DNA from: Hyphomicrobiales bacterium
GTDB lineage: Bacteria > Pseudomonadota > Alphaproteobacteria > Rhizobiales > Rhizobiaceae
NCBI GenBank assembly: GCA_021775495.1
Contig: JAJFHT010000388.1
Coordinates: 1-38,554, forward strand
Length of the DNA: 38,554 nucleotides
Direction of reading: 5' to 3'
Part shown: piece by piece, positions 36,307-38,554 of the stretch
Numbering within the stretch: position 1 is the first letter of the stretch
How the letters are laid out: every line of letters starts with the position of its first letter
Made by a program: the position numbers and the translations under genes
Notes under the pieces: generated by a model
The model's input: the letters and a program-made list of their open reading frames with translations, nothing else
Told to the model about the DNA's origin: nothing
The model's database searches: none

Positions 36307-37503
36307 TTACCGCTCCACCAAAGCCATCTTGTTGTTGTACCAATTCATGAAAGCCGAAGTCAGCAATGACAGCCCCAGATAGGTCAACATCGTCATCAGC
36401 AGGATTTCGACTGCCTGCCCGGTCTGGTTCAGCGCGGTACCGGCAAAAACCGACACCAGATCCGGATATGCGATGGCAACGGCCAGGGAGGAGTTCTTGG
36501 TCAGGTTGAGGTACTGGCTTGTCAGCGGCGGAATGATGACCCGCATGGCCTGCGGAATGATCACCAGCCGAAGCAACTGACCAGATCTTAGCCCCAGTGC
36601 CGCCGACGCCTCCGTTTGCCCCTTGTCCACAGCAAGAATTCCAGCGCGAACAATCTCCGCGATAAACGATGCGGTATACATAGACAGAGCCAGCAGCAGC
36701 CCAATGAATTCAGGGTACAAACGCGACCCGCCCTTGGGGCCAAAATTACCGGCCACCGGCATCTCAAACGACACAGGCATGCCGGAAATCAAGTATGCAA
36801 AAATTGGCAGACCCAGGATCATTGCCAGGCCGGTCCCAAAAACCGGGAACGGCTGTCCTGTCTCTTCCTGCCGTTTGTGCGCCCAGCGACCGAGCAGAAA
36901 GGCACCGACAACGCCAACCACGATGGCCCAAACCATCAACGATGCCCCCTCTCCGAACACCGGCTTGGGGGCAAACCAACCTGAAATGTTCAACTGACCG
37001 AGAAATCCAAGATCCCAAGATGCGCGACGGGAGGGCAGAAGCCTCAGGACAGCAAAATACCAAACAAATATCTGCAGAAGCAATGGGATATTGCGCAGCG
37101 TTTCGACGTACGCAGTGGCAAGCTGGCGAATGACCCAGTTGTTTGAAAGGCGCGCAATACCGACTGTGAACCCAACGATTGTCGCCAGGATGACACCGAC
37201 AACCGCCATTAGCAGCGTATTGGCCAGGCCGACAAAGAATACGCGGCCATAGGTCGACGATTCCTGACTGTATTCGAGCAGCGACTGGCTGATCGCAAAG
37301 CCGGCATTACGCTCCAGAAACCCGAACCCGGAGGCAATATTGGCTGCTGCCAGATTGGCATACATGTTCTGCAGCCCGACCCAGATGAGCCAAACAATGA
37401 CGACAAGCAGTGCGGACTGAAAAATCCAGCCCCTTACTTTCGGGTCGTTGAGCAATGCGACCTTGGCCGCAGGCTCCTCCAACCGTCCGGCTTCCACAGC
37501 CAT
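36307..37503 (-). CDS. aapQ: General L-amino acid ABC transporter, permease AapQ
   Basis: The second permease of the Aap system, 398 residues, close to its usual length. It opens with a cytoplasmic stretch, then helices including VRGWIFQSALLVVIVWLIW, and an HisM-type domain with the EAA loop ILAVDKGQTEASAALGL. The motif ETLRNIPLLLQIFVWYF is typical of polar amino-acid permeases. AAGGGGA precedes the ATG. It lies after aapJ across a gap that holds a strong hairpin, and one base before aapM, so Q, M and P are tightly coupled. Confidence 0.95.
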   Translation of the reverse strand: MAVEAGRLEEPAAKVALLNDPKVRGWIFQSALLVVIVWLIWVGLQNMYANLAAANIASGFGFLERNAGFAISQSLLEYSQESSTYGRVFFVGLANTLLMAVVGVILATIVGFTVGIARLSNNWVIRQLATAYVETLRNIPLLLQIFVWYFAVLRLLPSRRASWDLGFLGQLNISGWFAPKPVFGEGASLMVWAIVVGVVGAFLLGRWAHKRQEETGQPFPVFGTGLAMILGLPIFAYLISGMPVSFEMPVAGNFGPKGGSRLYPEFIGLLLALSMYTASFIAEIVRAGILAVDKGQTEASAALGLRSGQLLRLVIIPQAMRVIIPPLTSQYLNLTKNSSLAVAIAYPDLVSVFAGTALNQTGQAVEILLMTMLTYLGLSLLTSAFMNWYNNKMALVER

Positions 37504-37610
37504 GCGCGTCCCCTTTGTGGTTCTTGTTTTCCGCCTAACAGCCCAAGGCCCTCCCTGTCAGGGTCTTCGGCTGTTAATCGGAAACCGACCTGTTGCACAT
37601 GGTAAGAAAT

Positions 37611-37636
37611 CACCCGGCCGATTTCTCGGCCGGGTG
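37611..37636 (-). terminator. Hairpin between aapJ and aapQ, attenuator or mRNA stabiliser
   Basis: CACCCGGCCG (37611-37620) and CGGCCGGGTG (37627-37636) form a perfect ten-base GC-rich stem with a six-base loop, 15 bases after the aapJ stop. ATTTCTT follows on the minus strand, too weak for full termination. Such hairpins commonly protect the binding-protein mRNA or reduce read-through into the permease genes. Confidence 0.75.
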
Positions 37637-37651
37637 AAGAAATTTTACTGC

Positions 37652-38554
37652 TTAGCGAATAGGTGGTGCGTATTGCAGTCCACCCTTCGACCAGAGCGCA
37701 TTGATGCCGCGCGAAATGGCGAGTGGCGTGTCCGGGCCAACATTTCGATCGAAGGATTCGGCATAATTTCCGACCGACTTGATGATGTTGTAGGCCCAGT
37801 CGTTTTCAAGACCGAGCGCCTTGCCGAATTCGCCTTCCGTGCCGAGCAGCCGTTTGATGCCCGGATTGTCCCCGTTTTTCATTTCATCGGCATTTGCCGA
37901 GGTGACACCCATCTCTTCCGCGTTGATCATCGCAAAATGGGTCCATTTCACGATGTTGAACCACTGGTCGTCACCCTGGCGGACGACCGGACCGAGCGGC
38001 TCCTTGGAGATGATCTCAGGCAGGACGATGTGGTCGGCCGGATTGGTCAGCTTGAGTCTCTGAGCGTAAACGCCTGACTGGTCGGTCGTATAGACGTCAC
38101 AGCGGCCGGCGTCATAAGCGGCAACAACCTCATCGGCCTTTTCAAACGCAACAAGTTCGTATTCCATCTTGTTGGCGCGGAAATAATCGGCAACGTTCAA
38201 CTCTGTCGTCGTGCCCGTATTGGTACAGATCGACGCGCCGGAGAGCTGCAGTGCCGAGTTGAGGTTCATGTCCTTGCGAACCATGAATCCCTGGCCATCG
38301 TAGTAATTGACACCGGCGAAATTGAGCCCGAGTTGCGTGTCCCGGCTCATCGTCCACGTCGTGTTGCGTGGCAGAATATCGACCTCGCCCGACTGCAGCG
38401 CGGTAAAACGTTCCTTGTCGGTAAGCGGTGTGAACTTCGCCTTTTCTGGGTCACCGAAAATAGCCGCGGCAACTGCTCTGCAATGATCAACGTCGAGGCC
38501 GCTCCAGTTGCCGCTCGAATCCGGATTAGAGAACCCGGGTAGCCCCTGGCTTAC
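37652..38554 (-). CDS. aapJ: General L-amino acid-binding protein AapJ, C-terminal part
   Basis: The gene runs off the right edge; 300 residues of the mature periplasmic protein are visible and the signal peptide is outside. The edge region reads VSQGLPGFSNPDSSGNWSG then LDVDHCRAVAAAIFG, the opening of an SBP_bac_3 amino-acid-binding domain, and the ligand loop FTALQSGEVDILPRNTTWT is typical of AapJ. The C terminus YAPPIR matches the family. It precedes aapQMP on the same strand and would deliver amino acids to that permease. There is no internal break: the frame is open through the whole visible region. Confidence 0.95.
   Translation of the reverse strand, partial: VSQGLPGFSNPDSSGNWSGLDVDHCRAVAAAIFGDPEKAKFTPLTDKERFTALQSGEVDILPRNTTWTMSRDTQLGLNFAGVNYYDGQGFMVRKDMNLNSALQLSGASICTNTGTTTELNVADYFRANKMEYELVAFEKADEVVAAYDAGRCDVYTTDQSGVYAQRLKLTNPADHIVLPEIISKEPLGPVVRQGDDQWFNIVKWTHFAMINAEEMGVTSANADEMKNGDNPGIKRLLGTEGEFGKALGLENDWAYNIIKSVGNYAESFDRNVGPDTPLAISRGINALWSKGGLQYAPPIR

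Noticed and set aside
1..38554. Defence island, prophage, transposon, CRISPR array or other novel accessory system
   Set aside because: All large open frames are recognisable housekeeping, transport or regulatory genes; no integrase, transposase, direct-repeat array or tRNA-linked boundary was found.

Overview
The window is a stretch of core chromosome from an alphaproteobacterium of the order Hyphomicrobiales (Rhizobiales), probably close to the Rhizobiaceae/Phyllobacteriaceae. The placement rests on gene order and protein families: glyA-nrdR-ribD-ribE-ribH-nusB, an LdtR/LdtP pair, hemB-RDD-bpt, rnd next to ppx-ppk, a zf-CHCC protein next to a flavin monooxygenase, and the aapJQMP amino-acid transporter. 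The identification is by recognition of protein sequences; no search was run.

Layout. 1-5246 (minus strand): a compact riboflavin / one-carbon / transcription cluster, read glyA, nrdR, ribD, ribE, ribH, nusB, then an MFS transporter cut by the window edge; several junctions overlap by 1-4 bases. 5411-7506 (minus): a Tat-exported L,D-transpeptidase and, upstream of it, its probable MarR-type regulator LdtR, separated by a strong terminator and an apparent private promoter. 7692-9163 (minus): a small four-helix membrane protein (DUF6163-like) overlapping a 3-hydroxyisobutyryl-CoA hydrolase-type enzyme. 9312-14649 (plus): hemB, an RDD membrane protein, an SLC13-type permease with two RCK_C domains, the N-end-rule transferase bpt, and an EamA exporter.

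14673-22920 (minus): an RND efflux operon (TetR, membrane-fusion protein, AcrB-type pump) with a well-formed promoter and a near-perfect palindromic operator in front of tetR, preceded by parC and a methyltransferase. 23010-25805 (minus): a secreted alpha/beta hydrolase and aspS. 26013-28621 (plus): an MFS transporter and RNase D. 28618-32342 (minus): ppk-ppx, a polyphosphate synthesis/degradation pair overlapping by four bases. 32512-34007 (plus): the zf-CHCC protein (NDUFS6-like) and an FAD monooxygenase. 34065-38554 (minus): aapP, aapM, aapQ and the C-terminal part of aapJ, with a perfect 10-bp hairpin between aapJ and aapQ.

I saw no tRNA, rRNA, insertion sequence, prophage, integron, CRISPR array or toxin-antitoxin pair, and no cluster that looks like a new biological system. 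The points worth following are regulatory sites (TetR operator, candidate LdtR sites, palindromes between aspS and the MFS gene), an uncharacterised membrane protein, a hydrolase with an altered catalytic-acid position, an enlarged AapM, and lineage-marking residues in AspRS and ParC.
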